This document shows positions 8,901-16,549 of a stretch of DNA of 64,000 nucleotides, in pieces; positions within the stretch are counted from its first letter, which is position 1, and every line of letters begins with the position of its first letter. The notes beneath the pieces are model-generated. The model ran no database searches. It worked only from the letters and a program-made list of their open reading frames with translations, and had not been told where the DNA came from. The DNA is taken from positions 213,035 through 277,034 of the forward strand of contig JAVDCA010000006.1 of assembly GCA_030848545.1 (NCBI GenBank). Direction: 5' to 3'. Position numbers and translations under genes: made by a program. The stretch comes from Astrobacterium formosum. GTDB taxonomy: Bacteria > Pseudomonadota > Alphaproteobacteria > Rhizobiales > Xanthobacteraceae.

Positions 8901-9258
8901 TGACGGCCCCTCGCAACGCCCGCGCCGCAATGACCATTTCGTCCTGCAGATCGGCGTTGTCGGCAACGAGACTGATCAGGCGCATGGCGGCGGCGAGGGC
9001 CGCCATGCGGTCGGATTGATCGGGCGTGAGGTCGCGGCCTTCGCGCAAGCGCAGCCGTTGCCAGCGGGCGTAATGGAGCCGTTCGTGCAGGATCGCCGCC
9101 CACATGTCCGCATAGGTGACGACTGGAAAGCAGGCCCGGCGCTCGCCGCCGGCGCGCCAGCCGACACCGCAGCGTTCGCATTGCACGACGCCGTCGATCT
9201 CGACGGCCTCGCAATCCGGCCGCGCCACCACGGCGCCCCGCGCGTCCGCTTCGCTCAC
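8890..9258 (-). CDS. hypothetical phage protein with CxxC pair
   Basis: A 122-residue protein. GTG at 9258 is chosen because it overlaps the upstream stop (GTGA), and the open frame beyond it is shadow sequence. It contains CERCGVGW near residue 25, a possible half zinc site. A mostly helical C-terminal half follows (MAALAAAMRLISLVADNADLQ). It directly precedes the primase gene with an 11-base overlap. No family is recognised. Confidence 0.55.
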   Translation of the reverse strand: MSEADARGAVVARPDCEAVEIDGVVQCERCGVGWRAGGERRACFPVVTYADMWAAILHERLHYARWQRLRLREGRDLTPDQSDRMAALAAAMRLISLVADNADLQDEMVIAARALRGAVNGK

Positions 9259-9542
9259 GATGGCGCCTCGACACTGACCCGCACCTCGGTGCCCGGATCG
9301 AGGAGCCCGGCGCGCTGCAGCCACTCGCTCATCTCATCCTGGATTCGCCGCCGCCCCACTTCGAACGAGGCGGCGCCGCCGCCTTGCACCGGATGGCGCG
9401 GCAGCGACACCCGCCAGGACACCGCCGGCCGCACGCCGGGCGGCAGCGGAATGATCTCGCCGACGATGATTTCCCCGAGCCGCGCCACTTCGCGCGCCAT
9501 CGCGGGCGACGACCGCCGGAAGGTGAGGAGCGGCGTGGTCAT
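9255..9542 (-). CDS. hypothetical phage protein
   Basis: A 95-residue protein with ATGA-type overlaps at both ends. It has a mixed alpha/beta look (EIIVGEIIPLPPG, SWRVSLPRHPV) and a short helical EMSEWLQRAGLL segment. Function unknown. Its place in the replication module is the only clue. Confidence 0.5.
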   Translation of the reverse strand: MTTPLLTFRRSSPAMAREVARLGEIIVGEIIPLPPGVRPAVSWRVSLPRHPVQGGGAASFEVGRRRIQDEMSEWLQRAGLLDPGTEVRVSVEAPS

Positions 9543-9865
9543 GACCCCGCCTCACGATCAGCGAGACGATCGAAACGGTCGATCTCGGCGAAGATCAGAG
9601 AAGCACCGCGGATCAAGTTCCTCCGATAGTCCTTTGGTTTCCAATCATCACGATGGCCGGGCCACCCGATCGGCGGCTCGCCGGCGTTCATATCAGCGTC
9701 CGATTTCCAAACCGGCGCAACGTAGCAGCCCGCCGCATAGGCAAGCTCCATGTTCCTGAGATCATCGTCACTCGCCGGCGTAATGCCTTCGGATTCATGC
9801 CGCCGCCGCTCCAGAATGACGTCCATTTCCCCACGCGAAAGCGTACCCTCGAAACGCTCGCTCAT
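9539..9865 (-). CDS. hypothetical phage protein
   Basis: A 108-residue protein starting MSERFEGTLSRGEMDVILE; the ATG at 9865 overlaps the upstream stop. It has ELAYAAGCYVAP followed by GEPPIGWPGHRDDWKPKDYRR, reminiscent of small phage proteins of unknown role that share a PxxWPW-type motif. The C-terminus is charged (EIDRFDRLADREAGS). Confidence 0.5.
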   Translation of the reverse strand: MSERFEGTLSRGEMDVILERRRHESEGITPASDDDLRNMELAYAAGCYVAPVWKSDADMNAGEPPIGWPGHRDDWKPKDYRRNLIRGASLIFAEIDRFDRLADREAGS

Positions 9866-10215
9866 GACGCACCCCCTGTAGTGCCATCGAGCCGCAGACA
9901 TTGCGCGATGGCATCGGCTTGTGTGTGGAACCAACCCACGATGGCCCGCGACACCATGGCGACGTCGCCATCGGGGCGCAGCCAGCGGCGCACGCACACC
10001 ACGGCCCACTGTCCGCCCCGCTCGCCGTCGCCGCCTTCGGCGCAGTGGTAGACCACCGGCGCGCCGACGGCGTCGGCGGTGACCGGCACGCCGAGCGTCA
10101 CCATGAACACGGCCCCGACGCCGTCATGGGTGCCATCGGCGGACAATTGCCAGCCACAGGCGAGATGGGCTTCGACTTCGCCCGGCGGCACGAACATGCC
10201 CCTATGTCGGCTCAC
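9862..10215 (-). CDS. hypothetical phage protein
   Basis: A 117-residue protein. GTG at 10215 has a good ribosome site (GGGAGG, 8 bases upstream) and overlaps the methyltransferase stop by 14 bases; ATG at 10197 is the alternative. It starts MFVPPGEVEAHLACGWQLS after six residues, and the middle is beta-rich (AVFMVTLGVPVTADAVG, QWAVVCVRRW). No family is recognised. Confidence 0.5.
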   Translation of the reverse strand: MSRHRGMFVPPGEVEAHLACGWQLSADGTHDGVGAVFMVTLGVPVTADAVGAPVVYHCAEGGDGERGGQWAVVCVRRWLRPDGDVAMVSRAIVGWFHTQADAIAQCLRLDGTTGGAS

Positions 10216-11137
10216 GGCACGCCCTCCCGATGGCCTGGACCGTCAATGTGTGCGCGTGCGCGTCGTCGGCGGCACGGATGCGCGCCCGCCATGCCGGCAC
10301 CTCGATCATGTCGTTGCGGTCGCCGCTTTTGGCGGCGCGGGCGGCGAGATACGGCATGGTGAAGTAGCGCCGCACCTTGACGATGCCCTCGGCGTCCTTG
10401 CCGGCCGTGGCGCACAGGGCGCGCGCGATCTCCTCGATCGCCTCCGGTGCCGCCGGATTGAGCGACCAGGCGGCGAAGCGGGCGCGATCGTCGGCGCGCG
10501 TCAACAGGCGCCGTTGGCCGGGCGGGATCAGATGCACATGGGTGCAGCTTGCGCATTCGCCGGCGAGCCACACGAACCAGGTGTAGGAGGTCGCCGTTGA
10601 CGCGTCGGGATCATAGCGGCCCTTGACCATAGGGACGCGCTCGACGAACGGCGCAATCAGCGTCGGGGGATAGGGGCGAAACAGGCTCGTATAGCGCTCG
10701 GCGCCTTCGAACCATTGCGACCGGCACAACGCCGCGACGCCGACCCGAGCCCGCCGCAAGGCAAGGCGCACGAAGGCAGCGGCGTCACGGAATGGTGGAT
10801 TGATGATGTACCAATCGGGGTCCGCGATCACCGGCGGCATCGTGTCGTCGAGAAAGTCCGCCGGTCGCTTGCGGCCATAGCCGTAATCGAAAATGTCCGA
10901 CGCAATCACCGGCATCAGTTCCGAAACGTATTCGGCGGTGACCGCCGCCATGTGGCCTTCGCCGCAACACGGGTCGGCGGCGATATGGACGCGGTCGATT
11001 TTGAGGACGGGCTTGAACACGCATTCGAACAGCGACCGCGTCGCCCATGGGGGCGTGGCGAAGAAATCGAGACTGTCCGCCGGTTCGATGCGTGCCGCCA
11101 TGACGGCGCCGGCGCCGCGCGCGAGGGCCGTGTTCAT
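10202..11137 (-). CDS. DNA N6-adenine methyltransferase-like protein
   Basis: A 311-residue SAM-dependent methyltransferase without a restriction partner. Motif I is ADPCCGEGHMA near residue 54 and motif IV is INPPF near residue 113 (NPPF/NPPY is the adenine-N6 catalytic loop). The N-terminus has DFFATPPWATRSL, a typical start for phage adenine methyltransferases. The C-terminal part carries a Cys pair (CASCTHVH). A likely role is protection from host restriction or marking phage DNA. It is the first of three methyltransferases in this prophage. Confidence 0.75.
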   Translation of the reverse strand: MNTALARGAGAVMAARIEPADSLDFFATPPWATRSLFECVFKPVLKIDRVHIAADPCCGEGHMAAVTAEYVSELMPVIASDIFDYGYGRKRPADFLDDTMPPVIADPDWYIINPPFRDAAAFVRLALRRARVGVAALCRSQWFEGAERYTSLFRPYPPTLIAPFVERVPMVKGRYDPDASTATSYTWFVWLAGECASCTHVHLIPPGQRRLLTRADDRARFAAWSLNPAAPEAIEEIARALCATAGKDAEGIVKVRRYFTMPYLAARAAKSGDRNDMIEVPAWRARIRAADDAHAHTLTVQAIGRACREPT

Positions 11138-11352
11138 GCCTTGTAGCCTTTCAGGCTTTCATAGACGGCGATCATTTCGACGAGATCGCCGGACACCATG
11201 GCGCGCGCGGCACGATCGAGGTCCTGGCGCATCATCGTCAGGGCGAACGCGCCGACGGGGCCTATCGAGGTGTAGAGCGGGATCAACTCGTCGCGGACAC
11301 GCGCCATTTCGCGTGGCAGCGCATCGCCGAGCGTCTTGACTTCCGTCGTCAT
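11134..11352 (-). CDS. small hypothetical phage protein
   Basis: A 72-residue helical protein starting MTTEVKTLGDALPREMARV. The ATG at 11352 overlaps the upstream stop, and its own stop overlaps the next ATG, so it is translationally linked to two methyltransferase genes. It may be an accessory to one of them, but nothing in the sequence proves that. Confidence 0.5.
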   Translation of the reverse strand: MTTEVKTLGDALPREMARVRDELIPLYTSIGPVGAFALTMMRQDLDRAARAMVSGDLVEMIAVYESLKGYKA

Positions 11353-11984
11353 GCTGCATCCCTTTCCGCTTCGCAGACAGAACCCCATTGATCGGCCATC
11401 GCCGCTGCGATGCCGGGATAGAAGCGCGAGCGCTCACGCCACCGCGTCGCGGCGTGGCGCCCCCAGCCCGTGGCGCGATGCACGCGCGCGGCGCGGCCTT
11501 CGACCACATGGGTTGGAACGAGTTTCGGCAGGCTGCGGAGCCACAGGCAGATTGCCTTGGTCTCACCGTGGCCGTGCTGCCACGGCTGCACCGTTTGGCT
11601 GGGTTGCTGCCAATCGACGATCCGGGCTTGCGCGTGGCGATGCATCAACGGATTTTCGACACACACCCGCGCGATCGGCGCGCACCAGAATGCGGAGAAC
11701 AGCGCCGCCGCCTCGTCGAGTTCGCGCCACATGGACGCCAGCGTGCGGCCCTTCGGCGGAGCGTGCAGCCAGCGCAGCCCCGACTTGCACAGCCGCGTGC
11801 ACGGCGGATGCGCGACGATCAGCAAATCCCAGCCGTCGGCCAGCACGTCGCGCGCGTCGCCGACAATGTGCTGATTGCTGCCGTCCTCGGCCGGCAGCAA
11901 GTCGCACGACCACGCATCGTGTCCGCGCGCCGCGAAGGCGCGGCGGACGATGCCGGAGAATTCGCAGGCGACGAGGACGCGCAT
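11349..11984 (-). CDS. putative DNA cytosine methyltransferase-fold protein
   Basis: A 211-residue protein of a phage family often annotated as DNA (cytosine-5) methyltransferase. Seen: N-terminal MRVLVACEFSGIVRRAF in place of the SAM-binding FSGxG motif, then AHPPCTRLCKSG with the PPC catalytic-cysteine motif near residue 60. An ENP segment (VCVENPLMHRHA) matches the ENV motif. The family signature TVQPWQHGHGETKAICLW follows. It is shorter than bacterial C5 methyltransferases, with a reduced target-recognition region. Activity is not certain. Confidence 0.65.
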   Translation of the reverse strand: MRVLVACEFSGIVRRAFAARGHDAWSCDLLPAEDGSNQHIVGDARDVLADGWDLLIVAHPPCTRLCKSGLRWLHAPPKGRTLASMWRELDEAAALFSAFWCAPIARVCVENPLMHRHAQARIVDWQQPSQTVQPWQHGHGETKAICLWLRSLPKLVPTHVVEGRAARVHRATGWGRHAATRWRERSRFYPGIAAAMADQWGSVCEAERDAA

Positions 11985-12502
11985 CAGAACGGTGCCTCCT
12001 CGATCAACGCTGGCGTAGTCGCGCCAAGCCCGCGCACGATCTTGTCGAGCGTCGGCACCTTGTCGCGGGGGATGCGGTTCAAGCGATTTTCGCGCGGCGT
12101 CAGCCAGCGCAGATTGACGCGGCGGTTATCGAGCGACTGGCCGTTGATGTGATCGCCATGCAGCGCGCACGTCTGTGCGAGCGTGCGCGGATCAGCGCGC
12201 AACAGGATTTCGCGGGCGAGATAGACGGTCGAGCGCTCGGGGCCGACATTGCGCTTGGCGTAGTACTTCCATGGGGTATTGGCGTGCCAGCCGTAATTCC
12301 AGGTGGTCTCGACGATCCACGGCCAGTCCGCGCGGTCGACCAGACACCAGATGTCGTGCCGCTCGGAGAGCATCAGCCGGCACCACGGGGTGCCGGCGAG
12401 GATGTCGTCGAGGTCGGGCGGCGCCGTCACCGCCGCGGCCTCGACGAGTTTGATGGAGGGGGAGAACGTCACCGCGCAGACCTCAGAAGGGGATTTCTTC
12501 AT
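11984..12502 (-). CDS. HNH endonuclease, homing-like
   Basis: A 172-residue protein with a compact HNH motif near residue 110-140: HGDHINGQSLDNRRVNLRWL, followed by TPRENRLN, the AP2/HNH_3-type arrangement of free-standing homing endonucleases. The N-terminal part has a Trp-rich WCLVDRADWPWI segment. It overlaps the previous gene by 20 bases and the next by one (TGATG). It ends in an acidic tip, IEEAPF, similar to the two upstream neighbours. It may be a mobile passenger or work in phage DNA processing. Confidence 0.75.
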   Translation of the reverse strand: MKKSPSEVCAVTFSPSIKLVEAAAVTAPPDLDDILAGTPWCRLMLSERHDIWCLVDRADWPWIVETTWNYGWHANTPWKYYAKRNVGPERSTVYLAREILLRADPRTLAQTCALHGDHINGQSLDNRRVNLRWLTPRENRLNRIPRDKVPTLDKIVRGLGATTPALIEEAPF

Positions 12503-13229
12503 CCGCGACGGTGGCAGGCCGCGGCGGCTCGGCGGCTCGCACCAGGCGTGCGCCGGGCATGCTGGCGAGGTCTGGCGTCGCCTGATGACCGCGTATCAGT
12601 AGGCGAGCGTGCGAGACTTCGGTGAACAGGTTCCCGGACCACTTCGCGAACCTGATTGCGTGCTCCGGGGACCGTGAAGCCTTGGCCAACTCACTCGCCA
12701 AGGTCAGGTGCTCGGCACTCATCTCCGCATATTGTGCGAGCCCATCCAGACATTCTGTGAGTTGCTTCGCCCGCTCCTCAGCAGCCGCCAGCCGATCGTT
12801 CGCACACTTCATCGCGTCGGCGGCTGGCCCGGTTCGCACGCGCGCGTCGAGGTAACACAACGTGCGGCCTTCTCCGCGCGTCCAGATGCCTTTGCTGGCA
12901 AGCGCTTTGACAAACGCCTTCCGGCTGCATGGCCGCTCCCCATCCACCTCCCGCCATTGGCGGTAAGCCTGATACATCGCAGCCACCGACACCACGGCGC
13001 GCGGAGTGGTGGCATTCGTGGGCATCGGCACCCGCTCGACGCATTCGCGGATGAACGCGCCGATCGGGTCGGCGGCGCGCGCCTTTGCGTCCGCTAGGGT
13101 TTCATTAAGGCGGCGCGTGAACCGCCGTCGTGGCTCGACCACGCGCGCATGTATCTGCGCTTCCTTCATCGCGACATCCGCCTTCAATCTAGCAAGCTTC
13201 GGATCGCGGGACTTCTTCGCTTTCGTCAT
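12483..13229 (-). CDS. replication-module protein built of primase-like segments, with SSB-like C-terminal tip
   Basis: A 248-residue protein. ATG at 13229 is chosen for its ribosome site (AAGG). Residues 1-55 are basic (MTKAKKSRDPKLARLK). Residues 57-125 match the C-terminal winged-helix domain of the primase at 6081-8900: DPIGAFIRECVERV here, DPIGGFARDCVERV there, then MYQAYRQW and MYEAFVAW. A coiled region follows. Near residue 220, QATPDLASMPGARLVRAAEP matches the primase helicase segment, which in the primase lies before the winged helix. The last residues are ADEEIPF, like the SSB tip. I infer an accessory replication factor derived from a primase. Confidence 0.6.
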   Translation of the reverse strand: MTKAKKSRDPKLARLKADVAMKEAQIHARVVEPRRRFTRRLNETLADAKARAADPIGAFIRECVERVPMPTNATTPRAVVSVAAMYQAYRQWREVDGERPCSRKAFVKALASKGIWTRGEGRTLCYLDARVRTGPAADAMKCANDRLAAAEERAKQLTECLDGLAQYAEMSAEHLTLASELAKASRSPEHAIRFAKWSGNLFTEVSHARLLIRGHQATPDLASMPGARLVRAAEPPRPATVADEEIPF

Positions 13230-13242
13230 CTGGGGACCTTTC

Positions 13243-13728
13243 TCAGAACGGAATTTCATCGTCCATGTCGTCGCGCTTGCCCGCGACGGGGCGGCGCGAC
13301 GAGCGATCATTGTCCGGCGCGCCGAGCGCCGAGGTCGGGCGTTCGTCGTCGCCGGCGGGCGGCGGCGCGTTGCCGGGCAGCCTGTCGAGCATGGTGAGGG
13401 TGGCGTTGAAGCCCGAGAGGACGATCTCGGTCACGTAGCGATCGGCACCGTCGTTGCCCTGATATTTGCGGGTGCGGATGATGCCTTCGACGTAAACCTT
13501 GGAGCCCTTCTTGAGGTATTGCTCGACGACCTTGACGAGGGCCTCGTTCCACACGACCAGGCGGTGCCAGTCGGTGTGTTCCTTGCGCTCGCCGGTCGCC
13601 TTGTCGCGCCAGCTTTCCGAGGTCGCGAGCGAGAAGGTCGCGACCTTGTTGCCGCCTTGCGTCGAGCGGATTTCCGGGTCGGCGCCGAGATGGCCGACCA
13701 GGATCGCCTTGTTGACGGTGCCGGCCAT
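13243..13728 (-). CDS. ssb: single-stranded DNA-binding protein
   Basis: A 161-residue SSB. The OB fold occupies residues 1-110, with the classic MAGTVNKAILVGHLGADPEIR start, ATSESWRDKATGE, HRLVVWNEAL and GSKVYVEG. A Pro/Gly/Asp linker follows, and it ends in the acidic interaction tip DDEIPF. It coats ssDNA and recruits repair and replication partners during phage replication. It sits at the head of the replication gene row and is 3 bases from the upstream gene. Confidence 0.95.
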   Translation of the reverse strand: MAGTVNKAILVGHLGADPEIRSTQGGNKVATFSLATSESWRDKATGERKEHTDWHRLVVWNEALVKVVEQYLKKGSKVYVEGIIRTRKYQGNDGADRYVTEIVLSGFNATLTMLDRLPGNAPPPAGDDERPTSALGAPDNDRSSRRPVAGKRDDMDDEIPF

Positions 13729-13731
13729 GGC

Positions 13732-14091
13732 CTAGAGGCCCGTCGTGTTGCGGTCGGCGCGCTGGATACGCGACGCCGCCATGAATTCGACGATAGAGGT
13801 GCGTTGCCCGTCGCGCTCGACGGTCAGCTCGGCGAACAGCGCCTCGCGCGCCGCGTCGACCTCGGCGGCGACGAGCGCCACCGCCTGCCGGGCGATGGCG
13901 TGGCTGTCCTCGACGACGGCCGCCGCAAAGGCGCGCGCCGAGGTTGCGAGCGCCTCGTCGAGGACGCGCGGCGCCGTCACCTTCATGGCGCCGAGGGTCG
14001 TCTCGATGCGGTCCGGACAAAAGTCCCGCATCACGGTCGCGAGACGCTCTTGCGTCTCCGCGTAGTTGAACACCAGATCGTCGAGTGACAT
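13732..14091 (-). CDS. hypothetical phage protein
   Basis: A 119-residue, almost wholly helical, Ala-rich protein starting MSLDDLVFNYAETQERLATV. The ATG at 14091 follows GGGAGG by 6 bases, so it is preferred over the GTG two codons upstream. Its place directly before ssb suggests a recombination or replication accessory, but no motif proves this. Confidence 0.5.
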   Translation of the reverse strand: MSLDDLVFNYAETQERLATVMRDFCPDRIETTLGAMKVTAPRVLDEALATSARAFAAAVVEDSHAIARQAVALVAAEVDAAREALFAELTVERDGQRTSIVEFMAASRIQRADRNTTGL

Positions 14092-14117
14092 TTGCACCTC
14101 CCGTGCGTTGCAGAGCT

Positions 14118-14453
14118 CTAGGGTGTGGGGTGTTGCTCGGCTTCGAACGCCGCCGCGGCGTTGGCTTTGATGACCGGGATGATCAGGCGGACGATGTCCG
14201 GCCAGGGCGCCCGCCGATGGACGAAATCCATGCGTGCGATGGCGTCGAGCGCGATCACCAGCACGCGCGCCTCCTCGCCGATGAAGCGCTCCCCATCAGC
14301 CGGGCGGGCGATGGCGGCATGAACCTCGGCCGCCATCGCCTCGATCTCCGGGCGAACGCCCAGCACGATGTACCGACGAGCAACGATTTTCTCGGCGAGG
14401 GTGGCGAGATCGAGGAGCATCCTCGACAGGGGTGCGGGGACCGCGGCCGTCAT
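14118..14453 (-). CDS. hypothetical phage protein
   Basis: A 111-residue helical protein starting MTAAVPAPLSRMLLDLATL. The ATG overlaps the stop of the Dam-like methyltransferase. It has a long hydrophobic helix, PDIVRLIIPVIKANAAAAF, near the C-terminus, too polar around it to call membrane-bound. No family is recognised. Confidence 0.45.
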   Translation of the reverse strand: MTAAVPAPLSRMLLDLATLAEKIVARRYIVLGVRPEIEAMAAEVHAAIARPADGERFIGEEARVLVIALDAIARMDFVHRRAPWPDIVRLIIPVIKANAAAAFEAEQHPTP

Positions 14454-15193
14454 GGCGCCACCCATTGGTTACGCCCGACCCGTCGGCCTGCCCCACGCTG
14501 CAGGGTCTGCCGGATCTTCGGGCGCCAGTTTGGATTGCCCCGGGCTTTCGAGTGGCCCGCAAGAACGCGGTAGAGGTCCGCGACTACAACGGGGCCGTTC
14601 TGGCATCGCAGCCATCCCAAAACGACCTCCCGCCAAGTCGGCTCGATCGCAGCGACGAGGACGGAGCGCGGGATACGCAGCGGCACGAAGTGGCCGGCGA
14701 TGCCGCAGAGGGCGAGCACATCAGCATCATCCATGCCGAAGGCGGCGAGGACGACAGGAGCGCCCGAGTTAGCGACCTTGCCGAAATGCTTCGCCTCCGG
14801 ATTGACGATGCGCAGATGATCGCCATCGGGCGCGTGGAAGATCACCCGGCCAGCGAGGAACAGGAGCGCCGAGGCGTGCCGCCAGATGCCGCCGAACCAG
14901 TCGGTTTCCGTGCGCACGTGCACAAGCGCCGTGCCGCGGCCGTGCCGCGTAAGGCGATCGATAAAAGCACCGACAACCCGGCGATCGAACGGCGGGTTGA
15001 GCCACACGCGGCCGAACCAGTCGCGCGCCAGCCCGTCGTCCGCTTCGGTAAATGTCACCGTGGCGCAGTCCCACGGCCGCGGATCATTGCCGCAGGGGTC
15101 GAGATCGAAAGCGCCAAGTGGGTCGAGTATCCATCGCGGCGTAATCGCCACTTGGCTCTTTCCGATTGTCGTCTGATGGGAACCGAGGGTCAT
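14450..15193 (-). CDS. phage N6-adenine methyltransferase, Dam-like
   Basis: A 247-residue protein of the phage Dam family. It contains TPRWILDPLGAFDLDPCGND (motif I region, residues 17-36), ARDWFGRVWLNPPFDRRVV (catalytic NPPF near residue 68), and ALVHVRTETDWFGGIWRHA, all in family order. It lacks a restriction partner and probably methylates phage DNA. The ATG at 15193 overlaps the upstream small gene. The last 50 residues are basic and may be an added DNA-contact tail. Confidence 0.85.
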   Translation of the reverse strand: MTLGSHQTTIGKSQVAITPRWILDPLGAFDLDPCGNDPRPWDCATVTFTEADDGLARDWFGRVWLNPPFDRRVVGAFIDRLTRHGRGTALVHVRTETDWFGGIWRHASALLFLAGRVIFHAPDGDHLRIVNPEAKHFGKVANSGAPVVLAAFGMDDADVLALCGIAGHFVPLRIPRSVLVAAIEPTWREVVLGWLRCQNGPVVVADLYRVLAGHSKARGNPNWRPKIRQTLQRGAGRRVGRNQWVAP

Positions 15194-15342
15194 CCCAAGT
15201 CCCCGATCTTGAGATGCGCGCGCAAGCGCAGCCGCAGCGCCCGGAAGCGGCGGCAGTCGTCGCCATCGCACGACACCACAGCCCAGATCAGGGCGATGGC
15301 GAGCACGATCCCGGCGACGAACACGAGTGTGGCGAGGTTCAC
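15190..15342 (-). CDS. 50-residue single-span membrane protein
   Basis: Starts at GTG 15342, overlapping the upstream stop (GTGA). Residues 3-24 form one hydrophobic segment (LATLVFVAGIVLAIALIWAV), followed by CDGDDC and a basic cytoplasmic tail (RFRALRLRLRAHL). The layout suits a small inner-membrane peptide. A role in superinfection exclusion or membrane regulation is possible, but nothing specific is seen. Confidence 0.45.
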   Translation of the reverse strand: MNLATLVFVAGIVLAIALIWAVVSCDGDDCRRFRALRLRLRAHLKIGDLG

Positions 15343-15575
15343 GACACACCCCCGTCGTCGTCGCGCGCCACCGCGTCGCGGCCCTCGATCGCCGCCATGC
15401 CGGCCGCATCGAGCGGCGCGCACGAAGCGGTTTCGTCCTGGACAGGGCCGCGCACCGGCACGAAGCAATCGACGCCGCCGGCCGCGTCGGTGATGACCCG
15501 CACCGCGGGCGAGGCGGCACTCGTTGCGCTCGCCATCGCGAGGGCGCCGATCAGCTTGATGTCACGTTCTGACAT
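15339..15575 (-). CDS. hypothetical phage protein
   Basis: A 78-residue acidic protein with a strong ribosome site (GGGAGGG). It starts MSERDIKLIGALAMASATS and ends in a poly-Asp turn (DDDGGVS). It is linked to the next small gene by a GTGA overlap. Function unknown. Confidence 0.45.
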   Translation of the reverse strand: MSERDIKLIGALAMASATSAASPAVRVITDAAGGVDCFVPVRGPVQDETASCAPLDAAGMAAIEGRDAVARDDDGGVS

Positions 15576-15593
15576 TGAACCCTCCCTTTGTTT

Positions 15594-16082
15594 TCAAGGT
15601 GTTTCAGCAGGCGTTTCCCGTGAAACCACGGTCGGCGCTGGCGCCGCGAAGGCTTGCACGTAGTAGTGCGGCGACACCCCGATGGCGGCGACGAGGGCGA
15701 GATAGGCTTGCGCCGAGAGTTCTTTGCCATTCTCGGCGCGCGACACCGTCGCCGGCGACACGCCGACTTGAGCCGCGAAGTCGCGCACGCTGGCGTCGCC
15801 GGCGAGGATGCGGGCGCCGCGCACGCCGAAAGCGAAGATCGGCCAGTTGATCTCGGCCGGCACGCGCAACGGCGCCGAGGCCGGCAACGCCTCACCGGTC
15901 GTGGCGTCGATCGCGAGGGCGCCGCACATTTGCAGATAGGCCAGCGCGTGCACGTCCTGGCCTTTGGCGGCGCGTGAGACGAGGCGCGCCGCCTGTGTGC
16001 AGGTCACCACCCGTTTGATGACGGCGCGGCGCTGCACGGGCAGGCCCTGCAGGACGGCGGCGAGCTTGGCAGAAGCGGACAT
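15594..16082 (-). CDS. XRE-type helix-turn-helix regulator
   Basis: A 162-residue protein. The C-terminal half has a clear XRE HTH: ASVRDFAAQVGVSPATVSRA then ENGKELSAQAYLAL. The N-terminal half (residues 1-90) is helical and unassigned. It is the second gene of the leftward early unit after the Cro-like gene, so it may be a CII-type or delayed-early regulator. The start at 16082 has GGAG upstream. Confidence 0.65.
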   Translation of the reverse strand: MSASAKLAAVLQGLPVQRRAVIKRVVTCTQAARLVSRAAKGQDVHALAYLQMCGALAIDATTGEALPASAPLRVPAEINWPIFAFGVRGARILAGDASVRDFAAQVGVSPATVSRAENGKELSAQAYLALVAAIGVSPHYYVQAFAAPAPTVVSRETPAETP

Positions 16083-16153
16083 GCGGGCGCACTCCGGCGG
16101 ACCTCGCGGGATCGCGCGAGGCGGCGAACGCACAAGAACGCGGGGTGTTTGGA

Positions 16154-16423
16154 TCAGCGCTCGCCCGCCCCCCTCGGCGTGCGGGGCGCGGGGGCGTGGG
16201 TGCTCAACCAGGCGCGACGAACATCGAGCCAGTCCTCGGCCGTGACCTCTCCCCCCGAGAGGTCACGGTAAGCGTCGATCACCGCCACCGGCGCCGGGCT
16301 TTCCCCGGTCTCGTAGCGCTGCAGGGTGCGGTTCGGGTTCCTGCCCGTGATACCGATGCGACGGGCCACAACCCCTAGTGATAGGGCCTCGCGGGTACGC
16401 CACATGTCGGGCTTGATGCTCAT
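16154..16423 (-). CDS. Cro-like regulator
   Basis: An 89-residue DNA-binding protein, divergent from the CI-like repressor, the classical cro position. Its HTH reads REALSLGVVARRIGITGRNP then RTLQRYETGE, with the usual RYE(T/S)G end. Promoter boxes at 16460-16455 (TTGACG) and 16437-16432 (GCTATA) with 17-base spacing put transcription start about two bases before this ATG. The mRNA may therefore be leaderless. The last 15 residues are low-complexity. Confidence 0.65.
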   Translation of the reverse strand: MSIKPDMWRTREALSLGVVARRIGITGRNPNRTLQRYETGESPAPVAVIDAYRDLSGGEVTAEDWLDVRRAWLSTHAPAPRTPRGAGER

Positions 16424-16431
16424 TGCATCGG

Positions 16432-16460
16432 TATAGCGTGATTCGCTAGACTAACGTCAA
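16432..16460 (-). promoter_or_regulatory. leftward early promoter
   Basis: A sigma-70-like promoter on the - strand: -35 TTGACG (16460-16455), 17-base spacer, -10 GCTATA (16437-16432). The spacer contains the operator palindrome, so repressor binding would block RNA polymerase. It drives the whole leftward lytic unit starting at the Cro-like gene. Confidence 0.6.
16434..16448. promoter_or_regulatory. phage operator O1 (TAGCG-N5-CGCTA)
   Basis: A 15-bp palindrome, TAGCGTGATTCGCTA, within the leftward early promoter and between the divergent Cro-like and CI-like genes. A 14/15-like copy, TAGCGTAACGTGCTA, lies at 17328-17342 at the start of the rightward unit. Two copies at the two expected promoters make it the best candidate for the CI/Cro binding site. 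Confidence 0.65.
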
Positions 16461-16549
16461 GCCCTTCGCTTCGATCAACGCGGTATGCAATGGTTGCTTT
16501 TCACACCGATGGCTATGGCGGCGAACCGATCCACCGGTTTCCGCCAGCC

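Noticed and set aside
15551..15895. 114-codon - strand frame inside the XRE regulator
   Set aside because: It overlaps the HTH coding sequence in another frame and is almost only Arg, Ser and Pro.
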